Shown: positions 1 to 9,936, numbered from the stretch's first letter. The stretch: DNA of 64,000 nt from Terricaulis sp. (GCA_024707365.1 JANPZV010000008.1:186001-250000); one strand, 5' to 3'. Notes: a model not told the origin generated them from the sequence alone. Made by a program: numbers and translations.

Positions 1-350
1 AAACCGCGCTCATGTCGCTCAAGAACCAGGGTGTGAAAATCGCGCTCGATGATTTCGGCACGGGCTATTCATCGCTGTTCCTGCTGCGCGAGCTGCCGAT
101 CGACAAACTAAAGATCGATCGCTCCTTTGTTTCCACGCTGACGGCCGATCGCGAGAACGCCACCATCGTCGGCGCGCTCGTCGGGCTCGGCAAGGCGCTC
201 GGCCTCACCGTGACCGCCGAGGGCGTCGAAGATCAGGATACGGCCGATGCGCTCGCGGCGATGAATTGCGAGTTCGTGCAAGGCTTTCTCTACGGCGCGG
301 CGATCGAGCTGCCGAGCTATATCGTCCGCGAATTGCGCAAGGCGGTTTAA
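1..350 (+). CDS. EAL-domain protein, C-terminal part (cyclic-di-GMP phosphodiesterase)
   Basis: The reading frame is open from base 3 at the window edge, so only the last ~115 residues are present. They match the end of an EAL domain: the loop-6/beta-5 signature KIALDDFGTGYSSL, then LKIDRSFV, an AEGVE motif and QGFLYG near the end. EAL domains hydrolyse cyclic-di-GMP to pGpG. Conserved residues of the visible half are intact (DDFGTG, the Lys of KID, the Glu of AEGVE); the EAL motif itself is outside the window. The stop codon TAA lies at the first bases of the palindromic element at 348-513. Domains upstream, possibly GGDEF, cannot be judged. Confidence 0.9.
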   Translation, partial: TALMSLKNQGVKIALDDFGTGYSSLFLLRELPIDKLKIDRSFVSTLTADRENATIVGALVGLGKALGLTVTAEGVEDQDTADALAAMNCEFVQGFLYGAAIELPSYIVRELRKAV

Positions 351-513
351 AGCAGCAGGCTTTGAAAATACACCTCAGTTCGATGGCCGGCGCAGAGCGA
401 GTTTAAAGTCCAACTTTGCTTTAGAAAATCTTGAATCTAAAGCGTCTTTGGTGGCTTAGATGCGATGCGGCTTTTGATCCATTGTGTGGGTCGCATTTAA
501 GTCCCGACGCTTA
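348..513. repeat. Double-hairpin repeat element, copy 1 (partly decayed)
   Basis: This ~166-bp segment aligns end to end with 57020-57185, roughly 80% identical by eye, including an unbroken shared block around CTCAGTTCGATGGCCGGCGC. It has two successive inverted repeats. The first hairpin is degenerate on its 5' arm here; the second pairs a TTAGATGCGA-like arm with TCGCATTTAAGTCC. The left end begins in the TAA stop of the EAL gene and the right end (TTA) is the stop of the toxin gene on the other strand, so it fills a convergent junction exactly. It may act as a bidirectional terminator; no T-run supports a classical intrinsic terminator. Confidence 0.75.
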
Positions 514-825
514 GCCGCCGAGGCGCGATCGCATCGCCGCGTCGATGTCGCGTCCGCGATAAAATATGCCCAGAATAACCACTATGTCGTTGTCGGACAT
601 GCGAAAGGCGATCGCGAGCGTTCGCCTCCAGCCCACGACGCGCAGGCCGGCAAGCAGATCATCCCGTCGCACGCCGCGATGGGGCAAGGCGCCGAAGCCT
701 TCGCAATGCTCAATCACACGCCGGACGAATTGCTCGGCGATGAGAGGGCTTCGTTCGGCGATGTATGCGCGGATGTCAGCCAGATCGTCTTGCGCGCCGC
801 GATCAAAAACAACGCGCGCCACCAA
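511..825 (-). CDS. Type II toxin of the ParE/RelE superfamily
   Basis: A 104-residue protein with the ParE/RelE pattern: an N-terminal VARVVFDRGAQDDLADI helix followed by IRAYIAERSP, a central RRDDLLAGLRVVGWRRTLAIAF strand region and the final strand VILGIFYRGRD. ParE-type toxins poison DNA gyrase and RelE-type toxins cleave mRNA on the ribosome; sequence alone favours ParE because of the ParD-like partner immediately upstream (stop and start codons abut at 825/826). The C-terminal tail RDIDAAMRSRLGG is usual for the family. The stop codon is contributed by the palindromic element at 348-513. Confidence 0.85.
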   Translation of the reverse strand: MVARVVFDRGAQDDLADIRAYIAERSPLIAEQFVRRVIEHCEGFGALPHRGVRRDDLLAGLRVVGWRRTLAIAFRMSDNDIVVILGIFYRGRDIDAAMRSRLGG

Positions 826-1078
826 TTACGCTTCCCCGAAAAGATTGCGGCGTACTTCGTCCGGCGTCAGCGCACGCGAGGCGTCCGCGTCAAAAGCATG
901 AGCGCGCGCGACAACCGTTTCGCGAAGCCACCCGTCCAGCGCGGGATCGCGCGTAGCTTCAAGCGCGTCGAGCGCGTCCGCCACCGCGTCCTCCGGCTTG
1001 GCGTAGCGATCTTCGGACATGAGTTTGCGCAGCTTGTCGGCGGCTGGCGCCGCTCAGGATGATTTTTAGATCGCTCAT
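826..1078 (-). CDS. ParD-like antitoxin (one frameshift)
   Basis: The downstream part, from an ATG at 1020, reads MSEDRYAKPEDAVADALDAL and is antitoxin-like but lacks its N-terminal beta-strand. That strand is found in another frame from an ATG at 1078 (MSDLKIILSGAS). Joining the two with one surplus base near 1045 gives an 83-residue protein with the ribbon-helix-helix DNA-binding start expected of ParD. It should bind and neutralise the toxin at 511-825 and repress the shared promoter. The indel is probably a sequence error; a shorter start at 1020 without the DNA-binding strand is less likely. Confidence 0.7.
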
Positions 1079-1115
1079 GTCCGCACTATAGCGCGCGCCG
1101 CCGGGGTTTGAAACC

Positions 1116-1859
1116 TCAGGCCGCGTACGAGAACCAGACGTTCGGCTCTTCATAGCGGCCGACGCCGCGTTCGAGATCGACCGATACCGGCGCGAGCCCG
1201 CCAGGAATTTCATAGCGGCCCGAGGCGTCAAACGTGCGCCCGGCCCAGGTCTCCCAGAACGGCACCGGCTCTTCCACCACCATCGAGCGCGTGGCTTCGC
1301 CAACGATGCGCCCGCCGGCGGCGAGGTGGCTGCGCAGCCATGGATCATAGGCGCGGCCATTGTCATCGCGCCAGGTGATGTAATCGGCCATCGCCACGTC
1401 CGGGTGCTGGGCTTTGGAGGTCGGCCGCACGGGGATGACGACGCCGTCAAAGCCGCACTGTACGGCCATGTCGCGCATCGCCTTGATCACGAGCCGCGCG
1501 AGGCCCTTGGAGCGATGCACCTGCGGCACCGAAACGCCAAGGCCGCCGAGCATGTTCGGGGTCGTATCGGCGCGGCCGGCGCTCTCGACGATCCAGTCCC
1601 AGCCCTCGGCGGGCAGGCGTGCGGGGTCGTCGCAATAAAACGGCACGCAGCTAGCCGATCGCGACCGGATAGCCGGTGGGCTCGTCCACCAGGCAAATCT
1701 GGAAATCCTTGTAGCGCTCAAGCAGCGCGTCGTAGTGGCGGAAATGGGCGCGCGTGAAGTTGAGGTAGCCCAGCGCATTCCAGAAGCTTGCTCGATCGCC
1801 CTGGCGGCGCGGTCGAGTTCGGGACTGTCGGCTCGCGTTTTCACCACGTACCGGCTCAT
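1116..1859 (-). CDS. GNAT-like N-acyltransferase family protein (two frameshifts)
   Basis: Starting at MSRYVVKTRADSPELD, the protein changes frame near 1784 and returns near 1652. Repaired it is ~247 residues. The segment between the breaks (FWNALGYLNFTRAHFRHYDALL, then DEPTGYPVAIG) and the segment after (SCVPFYCDDPARLP, then LGGLGVSVPQVHRSKGLARLVIKAM) read continuously, and the last piece resembles the acetyl-CoA-binding V-x-R-x-x-G-x-A of GNAT proteins. The substrate is unknown. One break is a lost T in a T-run, the other an extra base, both within 8 bases of a CGATCG. The two shifts cancel, which argues for sequence errors rather than decay. Upstream is a 325-bp AT-rich spacer shared with the GGDEF-EAL gene. 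Confidence 0.6.
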   Translation of the reverse strand: MSRYVVKTRADSPELDRAARAIEQASGMRWATSTSRAPISATTTRCLSATRISRFAWWTSPPAIRSRSASCVPFYCDDPARLPAEGWDWIVESAGRADTTPNMLGGLGVSVPQVHRSKGLARLVIKAMRDMAVQCGFDGVVIPVRPTSKAQHPDVAMADYITWRDDNGRAYDPWLRSHLAAGGRIVGEATRSMVVEEPVPFWETWAGRTFDASGRYEIPGGLAPVSVDLERGVGRYEEPNVWFSYAA

Positions 1860-2184
1860 AGGGCACCTTTTATTAACCATAATGCTTGCCCGGCGAGGCT
1901 GAATACCTGGGAAGTCCCAAGGCCGCAGGGCGCGCTGTCAATTACACTAATAAAGCGTAAATGGAACCAAGACAAGCCTTAAACGTGTATTTACCTTCGT
2001 TAATAAACGCCGCCGAATTCCGCGGTGCGCAGGCAAAATTAGTCCTCGAAAGAAATAAATAACCCTAATAAAGAATAAATGTCTGCATTTTTGTGTATGT
2101 GAGTAACTTAATTTCAAGTGGTTGCGCTGATTATTGCTATCCGGCCGGGATTGACTTGGCTGAGATCTTTGAGTTGGCCCGATC
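1860..2184. promoter_or_regulatory. AT-rich divergent promoter region
   Basis: This 325-bp spacer separates the GNAT-like gene (left, minus strand) from the GGDEF-EAL gene (right, plus strand). It is much richer in A and T than the surrounding coding DNA and contains several TTAATAAA/TTATTAACC-like strings. I see no gene, no clear operator palindrome and no perfect CtrA box. It most likely holds both promoters. Confidence 0.5.
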
Positions 2185-4499
2185 ATGCCGCCGTCCATTT
2201 CGCGAAGCGCGCATTACAAGAACGACCTCCGTCGCCTGACCGCGATGATCGGCATGGCGCTGGCGTTTTTCGGCGTCGTGCTTGTGGCGGTGATTTTCTA
2301 CACCGGCTGGTCTGCGGATCGGGACGCGGTGCAGCGCGAGCGCCAGCAGGTGGAAAACGCCCTCGATGACGGCGTGAGCCGGGTGCTCGACGAGCAGAAA
2401 TCCATCGCATGGTGGGACGATGCGGTGATCAACGTGGCCGGGGGCGAGATCAATTCCACTTGGGTTGATATCGAGATCGGCGCATTCCTCAACGAGACTT
2501 ATGGCCATGACGAGGTCTACATCCTTAACAGCGCCGACAAGCCGGTTTACGCCTATGTGAACGGCGTCAATGTCGAGCCGCGTGAAGCCTTTACCCGCCA
2601 TGAGGGCGCCGCCGAGCCGGTCGTGCGCGAGGCCCGCGGCGGTGAGGCGCCTGGCCTGCGCGAGCGCGCGCGCGCGTTCGAGCTTGGGCAAGGCAATTAT
2701 CGGGAATTGCTTGGCGCCACCCATGCGGGTTGGTCCGCGCATGTGCTGAATGTCGATGGGCGCCCCTATGTGGTGTCGGCCATAACGATTGTGCCAAACG
2801 TTGACGCCTCGCTGCTGCACGGGACGCCGTATCTGCTTTTGAGCTTCGTGAGCCTTGATACGGATTTTGTCAGCACGATTGGGGCGGGCCTGCTGCTGCC
2901 GGATTTGGCGCTGCGTGAAGCGCCCGTGCGCGGCGCGGCCGTCGTCGCCGAGCCGTTCATGGCTGACGATGAAACCCCGCTCGGCAATCTGACGTGGACC
3001 ACGCGCCGGCCCGGCCATGTGCTGATGGTGTTTATCCTGCCGCTGGTGATTGTCGGCCTTATCTGCGCGAGCTTGCTGACGGCTGCTTTTATCCGCCGTC
3101 TTAAGCGCGCCTCCGCCGCCCTGTCGAACCGCGAAGCTGAGTCTCGCCACCAGGCGCTGCACGACGCGCTCTCGGGCCTGCCCAACCGCCGCAATTTCGT
3201 CGAGCGCCTGCAAGGCGCGCTCGACGGCATGGTGCAGACGCGCAACAACACGTATTTGCTCGTCGCTTATATCGATGTCGATCGCTTCAAGGACATCAAC
3301 GACACGATGGGCCACCAGGCGGGCGATACGCTCATCATGGCCGTGGCCGCTCGGCTTAAGGGCGTGCTTGCGCGTGAAGATTTCCTGGCGCGCTTTGGCG
3401 GGGATGAGTTTGCGGTGCTGCGCATCGCCACCCGCGAAGAGGCGGCGGAAGATCTCGCCGGCCGGTTGCGCGCGGCCTTCGACGAGAGTTTTGACGTGTG
3501 GGGCCAGCACGTGCGGATGACGGCCTCGGTCGGCATCTCCATGGCGCCTGAGCATGGCTCGACGCCGCAGGAATTGATGCGCCACGCCGATATCGCGCTC
3601 TATCAGGGCAAGAACCAGGGCCGGGACCGGGCGATGTTCTTCTGCGCCGAAATGGCCGCAGAGGTTGAGCAGCGCCGCGAGGTCGAGCTTGAGCTTGAAG
3701 CTGCGCTCAATGCGGGCGAGCTCATGCTGTATTATCAGCCCGTGGTTTCGTGCGCTGACGGGCGGGTGAAGGGGCTTGAAGCGCTGCTGCGCTGGCGCCA
3801 CCCGACGAAGGGCGACATCTCCCCGGCACGTTCGTGCCGATCGCGGAGGAGGCCGGGCTGATGCCCGCGCTTGGCGCCTATGTGATCGACAAGGCGTTCT
3901 CAGACGCCAAGGCGTGGCCCGATCTCGAGATTTCGATCAATCTGTCGCCTGTTCAATTCCGCCATGTGGATCTGGTGGAGTTGCTGGAAGGCCTGCTGGC
4001 CAAGCACGGCGTGGAGCCGAGCCGCATCGTGCTTGAGGTCACAGAAGGCGTGCTGATGGAATCCACCGATCGCAACCGCAACATCCTTGAGGCGGTGCGG
4101 GCGCTGGGCTTCAAGGTGGCGCTGGACGATTTCGGCACCGGCTTTTCATCGCTGCGCTATCTCTCAGATTTCCGCTTCGACAAGATCAAGATCGACCGCG
4201 CCTTCGTGACCGACATCCAGGAGCGCAAGCGCGCGCTGACCATCATCCAATCGGTGGTCACGCTGGGGCGCGGCCTTGGCATGGTGGTCGTGGCCGAAGG
4301 TGTGGAAAACGAGGCCGAGGCCTCGGTGATGCGGCTCGTCGGCGTCAACGAATTGCAGGGCTTTTTCTTCTCGCCCGCGGTCGAGCCTGCGCGGGTGAAC
4401 GCATTGTGCGCCGCCATCGGGGCTGAGTCTGAGCCCGCCGCCGTCGATCGCACGCGCACGGCGCCGCTTATGGGTGTCGCGCAGCGCAAACCGGGGTAA
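2185..4499 (+). CDS. CHASE4-GGDEF-EAL cyclic-di-GMP signalling protein (one frameshift)
   Basis: Repaired length is ~771 residues. A membrane segment lies near residues 18-40, then a periplasmic CHASE4 sensor domain (IAWWDDAV and YVNGVNVEP are typical), a second membrane segment near 283-305, a GGDEF domain with intact FGGDEF at about residue 405, and an EAL domain with EALLRW near 531, DDFGTGFSSL, KIDRAF and AEGVE. Both catalytic motifs look complete, so it may make and break cyclic-di-GMP. The frame breaks near 3825: restoring one G in CCCCGG(G)CACG rejoins RWRHPTKGDISP with GTFVPIAEEAGLM. The extended AT-rich region upstream should carry the promoter. It is transcribed just ahead of the methyltransferase gene. 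Confidence 0.88.
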
Positions 4500-4524
4500 G
4501 CTGCTCGCCTCGATCGGGGGAGCC

Positions 4525-5277
4525 ATGTCCAAGCGCGCGCCGCAAAGCAACGATGAATTCGCCTGGGCGCGCTTTGATCCTGAAGCGTACGTCGCCCATT
4601 ATTACGCCGATCCGCACCCTGACGATGACGAGGTTGTGCGGCTCACCGCGCGCGCGCTTGCCGCTGGCGCGGGCGATGGCGCGATCGATACGATCGACGT
4701 GGGCACAGGCCCAAATCTGTTTCCGCTGCTGGCGGCGCTGCCGGTGGCGCGGCGGGTGAGCGCGTGGGAATATTCAGAGGCGAACGTCGCCTGGCTGCGC
4801 AAGGAGCTGGCGGGCGGGCGGTTGCGGGCGCCGTGGGCGCATTTCTGGGAGGTTGCCCGCGGCGCGCATGACCCGGCCCGCGCGGCCATCGCCGAGCCGA
4901 TCGCCGCCTTGAGCGCCAAAACGGACATCGTGCAAGGCTCGATCTTCGACCTGCCGCCCCGCCAATGGGACGCCGCGACCATGTTCTTCTGCGCCGAGTC
5001 GATCACCGAGCAGCAAGAGGAGTTCGAGCGCGCCTGCGCCGCCTTCGCAGGGGCGGTGCGCCCAGGGGGCGTGCTGGCGGCGGCGTTCCTGGCCGGCTCG
5101 AAAGGCTATCAGGTGGGGGCGGAGGATTTTCCGGCGGTTTCGGTCAATCCTGCGGCGCTCGAGGCGGCCTTTGCCGGCATCGCCGGCGACATCGTCATTT
5201 CCGCCATCGGGGAACGGAGCGAGGAGATTCGCAGCGGCTATACCGGCATGCTTTTCCTGACCGCCCGCGCGCGCTGA
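4525..5277 (+). CDS. SAM-dependent methyltransferase, NNMT/PNMT/TEMT-like
   Basis: A 250-residue protein. I chose the ATG at 4525 because GGGGGAG sits just upstream; an in-frame start at 4474 would overlap the GGDEF-EAL gene. The Rossmann signature is TIDVGTGPNLFPLLAAL near residues 54-70, followed by AWEYSEANVAWLRKEL, where the acidic residue should hold SAM ribose, and a second conserved block MFFCAESITEQQEEFERAC. This matches the N-methyltransferase family of NNMT/PNMT/TEMT and the bacterial SCO2525-like group. The substrate is unknown. The gene is only 25 bp behind the GGDEF-EAL gene and may be co-transcribed. Confidence 0.75.
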   Translation: MSKRAPQSNDEFAWARFDPEAYVAHYYADPHPDDDEVVRLTARALAAGAGDGAIDTIDVGTGPNLFPLLAALPVARRVSAWEYSEANVAWLRKELAGGRLRAPWAHFWEVARGAHDPARAAIAEPIAALSAKTDIVQGSIFDLPPRQWDAATMFFCAESITEQQEEFERACAAFAGAVRPGGVLAAAFLAGSKGYQVGAEDFPAVSVNPAALEAAFAGIAGDIVISAIGERSEEIRSGYTGMLFLTARAR

Positions 5278-5494
5278 GGCGCGGCGCTCGTTTCGCGGGT
5301 GAAATCCGCAGCTTGCGCAAAAAATTGCCGGTGCGCCCGGCTATGGACAAAATTCGGTAAAGCCGGCATGCCAAGCCCAAAGCGCCGCCCAGGGACGGGC
5401 GGCTGATTTTTGCGGGGTAAAGCGCCGGCGACGCCGGGGGCCAAGGCCTCCGGCCCGACAGGCCCGCCGCCGCCAAGAGGGGATCGGATCCGGC
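5278..5494 (+). promoter_or_regulatory. Possible structured leader of the autotransporter gene
   Basis: The 217-bp gap before the autotransporter contains several GC-rich self-complementary stretches: AAAGCCGGCATGCC near 5360, GCGCCGGCGACGCCGG near 5420, and GGGGGCC paired with TCCGGCCC near 5440. GGTAAAGC-like strings occur twice in front of GC-rich stems. I could not match the arrangement to a known riboswitch class. It may be an ordinary leader or a cis-acting RNA. Confidence 0.3.
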
Positions 5495-8400
5495 ATGAGC
5501 CTCACACGTTACACGCTTGCAGGTTTGGCCGTTGCGCTGGTCGGCGCCGCCGCACGCGACGCGCGCGCAGATGATTTGACCATCTCGTCTGCGACGACGA
5601 CGCCCGTATCCACCTCGAACGCGGCCAATTCCTCTGCTGGCGACATCACCATCACCAATGCCGGCTCCATCACCATCACCGCCGGGCAAACTGCGGTGAC
5701 GGTCGATTCCGATCATGAGGTCAGCAATTCGGGCACGATCTCTTCCAATGACGCCGACGATGTGATCGGCATCCTGTTGCAAGGGGGCTTCGCCGGCCCG
5801 CTGACCATCACCAATGGCGGCTCGATCAATCTGCTCGAGAGCTACACGCAAACCGATACCGACAGTGACGGCAATCTCGATGGGCCGCTGGCGCAGGGAA
5901 CCAATCGGTTCGCGATTTGGCTGCAAGCGGGCGCGCCGTTCACCGGCGACATTCTGCACAACGGCCAAATCTCGGTCGAAGGCAACAATTCGGGCGCGAT
6001 CCGGCTGGATGCGCGGGTGATCGGCGATCTGAGCACGGGCAATGGCTCATCGATTTCCATGATCGGCGCCGATAGCGTGGCGATCGCCATCAATGGCGGG
6101 GTCGGCGAAGGCGTTGACGGCGATGTGCGCATTGCCTCGGCGGTGACGACGCGCGGCGAGAATTCCGTCGGCTTGCTGGTTGACGCGCCGATCTCCGGCT
6201 CGCTGAACTTGGCCGGCTCCTGGAGCACCACCGGCTACAACTCGATCCTGCGTCCCCCGCTGCAATCGCAGCGCGATGCGCTTGATGCTGATGATTTGCT
6301 GCAGGGCGGCGCCACCGTGCATGTGCGCCACAGCGTGGGCGGCGGCATTCTGGTCGAGGGCATCGGCGTCGAGGATGATCCCGATGATGACGGCGATGGC
6401 GAAGAAAACGAAGCCGACGACAATTTCGGCGGCCTGCTGCGGGTGTACGGCTCAGCGCCTGTGATCCATGTCGAAGCGGACGCCTCCGCGCCGCTGACGC
6501 TTGGCGCCACCGCTTCAGGCTACGGCCTGCATATTCGCGGCGTGCTCGAAGCTTCGGGCGTGTACGATAATGTCGAAGCCACCGCCATTCGGCTTGACGG
6601 CTTGGCGGGCTTCCCGGTGACCACCGCCGGCGGGATCGCCATCGATAACAGCGTCACGGTGTTTTCGTTCGAGGCGAACGCCTATGGGGTTTATGTCGGC
6701 TCGAATGTCGACGTGCCTGAATTTTTGGTGCGCGGAACGCTCGTCTCAACGGCCACGTCCGAAGGGCTCGACACCGCCTATGCGGCCTATTTTGGCGCTG
6801 GGGCGAATGTGCCGCTTTTGACCAATGACGGCTCGATCGCCGCCTATCTCTACGGCGAAGAGGGCGCGGCGACGGCGATCTTCGATGCGTCGAACACGCT
6901 GGCCACGATCAACAATACTGGCGAGATTATCGCCCTGCTGATCCCCACCGATGACGATCCGACAGACGATGTTGTTCCGGTGACGGTTGGCCCCGCTGTT
7001 GCGATCGATCTTTCAGCCTCCAGCATCGGCGTGACCATCAATCAGACCGAACGCGCGCCATTCACAGACGACGATGCGGTCGATGGCGATGCGGCCACGC
7101 GCCCGGAAACGCGCATCTTCGGCGATGTGCGCCTTGGCGGCGGCGCCGATACGATCAATTTGCTGGAAGGCTCCATCGTCGGCGCGATCTCGTTTGCGCC
7201 GGCGCGGATGTGTTCAACATCGATAATGGCGCGACCTATCTTGGCCGCATCACCGATACGGACGGCCTGCTGACCATCAATGTGCAAGATGGCGTGCTCG
7301 ATCTGCGCGGCGGGGCGCTGAACATCACCACCGCCACATTCGGCGCCGATTCTGAATTGCGCATTCTGCTGTCCAGCGTGCTGGCCGACACCACAACCAT
7401 CGTCGCCTCGGGCGACATCACGTTTGAGGCGGGCGCGGTGCTGGCGCCGATCGTGCCCACGGGCTTGCCGGTTTCCGGCTCGCACACGTTCCTGACCGCC
7501 AATGGCGTGCTGCACGGCGCAAGCAACGTGACCGGCATCGTCTCCGGCGAGGGCACGCCGTTCCTCTACAATCTCGAAGTGGCTGTGAACGCCTCCAATC
7601 CGAACGCGCTCGATGCGATCTACACCCTGAAAACCGCAAGCGAGCTGGGCATGAGCGCCAATCAGGGCGCTGCGCTGGACGCCATCGTCACCGCGTTGCG
7701 CACCGATGACCGCGCCAGCGTCGCGCTCGCCGCACTCGGCACGCGCGACAGCTTCTTTGATGCGTATGACGATCTCATGCCCTCTTACGCCTCCGCTGCG
7801 GCCGAGCTTGCCGCCACCGCGATCCAGCAGCAGCAGAGCGCCGCCTCAAATCGGCTCGCGGCCACGCGCCTTCAGGGGCTCAACGAGGTTTCGGTATGGG
7901 CGCAGGAAATCGGCTATTCGCTTTACCGCGAACCGGCGACGCGCAATGGCCAAGTCTATACCGGGCACGGCTTTGGCTTCGCCTTCGGCATCGATGGCCC
8001 GCTTGACAACGGCGCGCTGTTTGGCGTCTCGGCCTCGTTCGTGACCTCCGAGGTCGAAGAAAAAGGCCGCCCCGATGGTGAGATCGCCATGACGTTCGGC
8101 CAGCTCAACGCCTATCTCGGCACGGCTTTGGGCGCGATCGATCTTGATTTCGTCGGCGGCTTGGGCGCTGGCCAGCTGAGCTCGCGCCGTTTCGTGCAGA
8201 TCGGCCCGAACTTCCGCGAAATCGCCGAGGCTGAGTGGTGGGCCTATGAGGGGCATGCTGCGGTGCGCGCGTCTGCGCCGATGCAGGTTACCGATTGGCT
8301 CGTGTTCACCCCGCGCGCGGCGCTGACCTACGTGGCCATGCAAGAGGATGGCTACAGCGAAGAGGGCGGCAATTCGGTCAATTACGAGGCCGATGATGCG

Positions 8401-8724
8401 TTCACGCAGCGCCTGTGGGGCGATGCGGGCTTTGAGCTTTCGGTGAACCATCGCTTGCGCGGGGGCGGCATTGTCGCGCCGCGCCTGTTCGTGGGCTATC
8501 GCGCCAACCTCATCAACGAAACCACCGAGCGCAATTTCGTTGCGCTCGCCAGCGGCGCGGCCTTTAGCCTGACCGATGAAGCTTATGACGATGGCGCGCC
8601 GATCGTCGGCCTCGGCATCGACGCCTCGAACGGCTATTCGACGCTCTCGATCGGCTATGAGGGCGAGTTCGGCGATCAGATCGAGCGCCACAGCATCAAC
8701 GCCGCGGTGCGCTTCCGCTTCTAA
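5495..8724 (+). CDS. Autotransporter (type Va) outer-membrane protein (one frameshift)
   Basis: Repaired length ~1076 residues. The start MSLTRYTLAGLAVALVGAA is a signal peptide ending near the ARADD cleavage region. The passenger is rich in Asn, Thr, Gly and Asp with repeated ITNAGSITI/TITNGGSI motifs typical of a beta-helix. The last ~280 residues form an autotransporter beta-barrel (VWAQEIGYSLYREPA to the end, terminating in the aromatic NAAVRFRF required for outer-membrane insertion). A frame break near 7195 is repaired by one G: SIVGAISF then GAGADVFNIDNGATYLG. An Asp-rich stretch DDPDDDGDGEENEADDN near residue 300 could bind calcium. The ligand or function of the passenger is unknown. 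A strong terminator follows at 8747-8780. Confidence 0.88.
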
Positions 8725-8746
8725 AGCGGGCGCGATTTGGAAAATG

Positions 8747-8780
8747 AAAGCGCCGCTCTCTCACGAGAGCGGCGCTTTTT
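8747..8780. terminator. Bidirectional intrinsic terminator
   Basis: AAAGCGCCGCTCTC, a TCAC loop and GAGAGCGGCGCTTTTT form a perfect 14-bp stem with a T-run on the plus strand and, because of the leading AAA, a short one on the minus strand. It lies between the autotransporter and the convergent lipoprotein gene, whose stop codon starts at 8783. Confidence 0.9.
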
Positions 8781-9185
8781 CTAGTGGCGATGTTCGCGGC
8801 GATCGTCGCGATCGCGGTCCCGATCTCGGCGCTCGCGCCGATCACGGTCGCGCTGCTCTTGGCGATTGCGATGATATTGCCGATCCGCGCCGGCCTGGTA
8901 TGCGTCCAGATAAGCGGGCGTTTGCGTATAAGCGGCGTTGTAGCCGTAATCGCCGGGGCAGAGCATGTCTGGATAGGTGCGATTGCCGGTCGACACGTTG
9001 CTCAAATTCTTCGGATGGCATTGGGCGCGATACTCATTCTCCATCGCGATTTCATCGGCCGCCATGTTGAGCCCCATGGCGACGCCTTCCCACATTTCCG
9101 GGTCGTTGAGGCAGGCTGAGAGCCCGATGCTCGCCACCCCGGCGAGCGCGGCCATGCGCGCGCGTTTCAGCACTGTTTCGATCAT
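8781..9185 (-). CDS. Small lipoprotein with Arg/Asp-rich C-terminus
   Basis: A 134-residue protein starting at MIETVLKRARMAALAGVA. A lipobox LSAC ends the signal sequence, so it should be lipidated and anchored in the envelope. The middle (CHPKNLSNV, then YPDMLCPGDYGYNAAYTQT) has two Cys residues; the last ~35 residues are almost entirely R, D, E and H (RDRDRRERRDRDRDRDD). No known family is recognised. The earlier in-frame start at 9272 would put 29 residues before the signal peptide and is rejected. Confidence 0.7.
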   Translation of the reverse strand: MIETVLKRARMAALAGVASIGLSACLNDPEMWEGVAMGLNMAADEIAMENEYRAQCHPKNLSNVSTGNRTYPDMLCPGDYGYNAAYTQTPAYLDAYQAGADRQYHRNRQEQRDRDRRERRDRDRDRDDRREHRH

Positions 9186-9249
9186 GTCATTCCCCCCCTC
9201 CGCGCCCATCACGCCCGAGCCAAGCTGAATCTGCGATGAACGGGCCCTG

Positions 9250-9787
9250 TCAAAGCGGCGGCATGCGCCCATTGTGCCGTTTGTCGATGAATTGATGCTT
9301 CAGCGCCGCGCCAACGTGCAGGATGATCAGCGCGTAGGTTGTTTTCACCAGCACGCCGTGGCTGAGCGAAAAGCCGTCATGCCATTCGCGCGGCAGGCCG
9401 GGGATGAAAGGCCAGGGCATGCCGCCCAGCAGCGTTGTCGTGCTGCTGTTTTGCGCCGCCCCGCCGGTGGAGATGTAGGCCCAGCCGGTCAGCGGCAGGC
9501 CAATCAGGATCACGTAAAACAGCACATGCACGAGGCGCGAGAGCGCCTTTTCCCAACCCGCCATGTCGGCCGGCAAAGGCGGCGGCGGATTGGCGATGCG
9601 CCAGCCCAAGCGCACGATGCTGAGCAGCAGAATGGTGACGCCGAGCGTTTTTGTGCCAATCAAACCAGACGCCGCGCTCGGGCCCGCGCGGCATGTCGCC
9701 GAAGGTCCAGCCCACATAAATTTGCGCGATCAGCAGCACGGCCAGCAGCCAATGCAACGCGATCGCCACGTTGGTGTAGCGCGTCAT
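9250..9787 (-). CDS. Cytochrome b561 family protein (one frameshift)
   Basis: Repaired length ~178 residues with four predicted membrane helices. The N-terminus MTRYTNVAIALHWLLAVLL carries the first haem His, WHKTLG another, LVHVLFY a third and LHVGAALKHQF the fourth, matching diheme b-type cytochromes of the CybB/b561 family that move electrons from quinol or superoxide across the inner membrane. The frame changes near 9653, where one surplus A in an AAAAA run separates FDWHK from TLGVTILLL. No YceI-like partner gene is adjacent. A decayed C-terminal fragment of a paralogue lies just upstream at 9836-9936. Confidence 0.85.
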
Positions 9788-9835
9788 GCAAACCCTCCGC
9801 CGCAAGCTTGGGCGAAAGGCGCTGGCGCGCCAAGC

Positions 9836-9936
9836 CTAAAATGGCCGCTCGCGAACGCCCAAGGGCGGCATGCGATTGGCGATGGCGTCGCGATCGATGA
9901 ATTGATGCTTGAGCGCCGCGCCGACATGCAGCGCCC
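9836..9936 (-). pseudogene. 3' remnant of a second cytochrome b561 gene
   Basis: Read on the minus strand this stretch encodes ALHVGAALKHQFIDRDAIAN followed by RMPPLGVRERPF and a stop. It closely parallels the C-terminus of the intact b561 next door (LHVGAALKHQFIDKRHNGR, MPPL). Nothing resembling the first three helices is found upstream, where the Mn2+ riboswitch of the next gene begins soon after. It is the leftover of a tandem duplication or of an older neighbouring b561 gene. Confidence 0.8.

Noticed and set aside
2137..3801. Long open frame (554 codons) on the minus strand
   Set aside because: It mirrors the GGDEF-EAL gene, has no family motifs and is a by-product of high GC content.
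3815..3845. Genuine split of the GGDEF-EAL protein into two genes
   Set aside because: The second frame has no ribosome site and the EAL domain would be cut in its middle; one G restores it.
5278..5494. Cobalamin or cyclic-di-GMP-I riboswitch
   Set aside because: Isolated matches (GGTGAAATCCGC, GGTAAAGC) are not in the order or spacing of either class.
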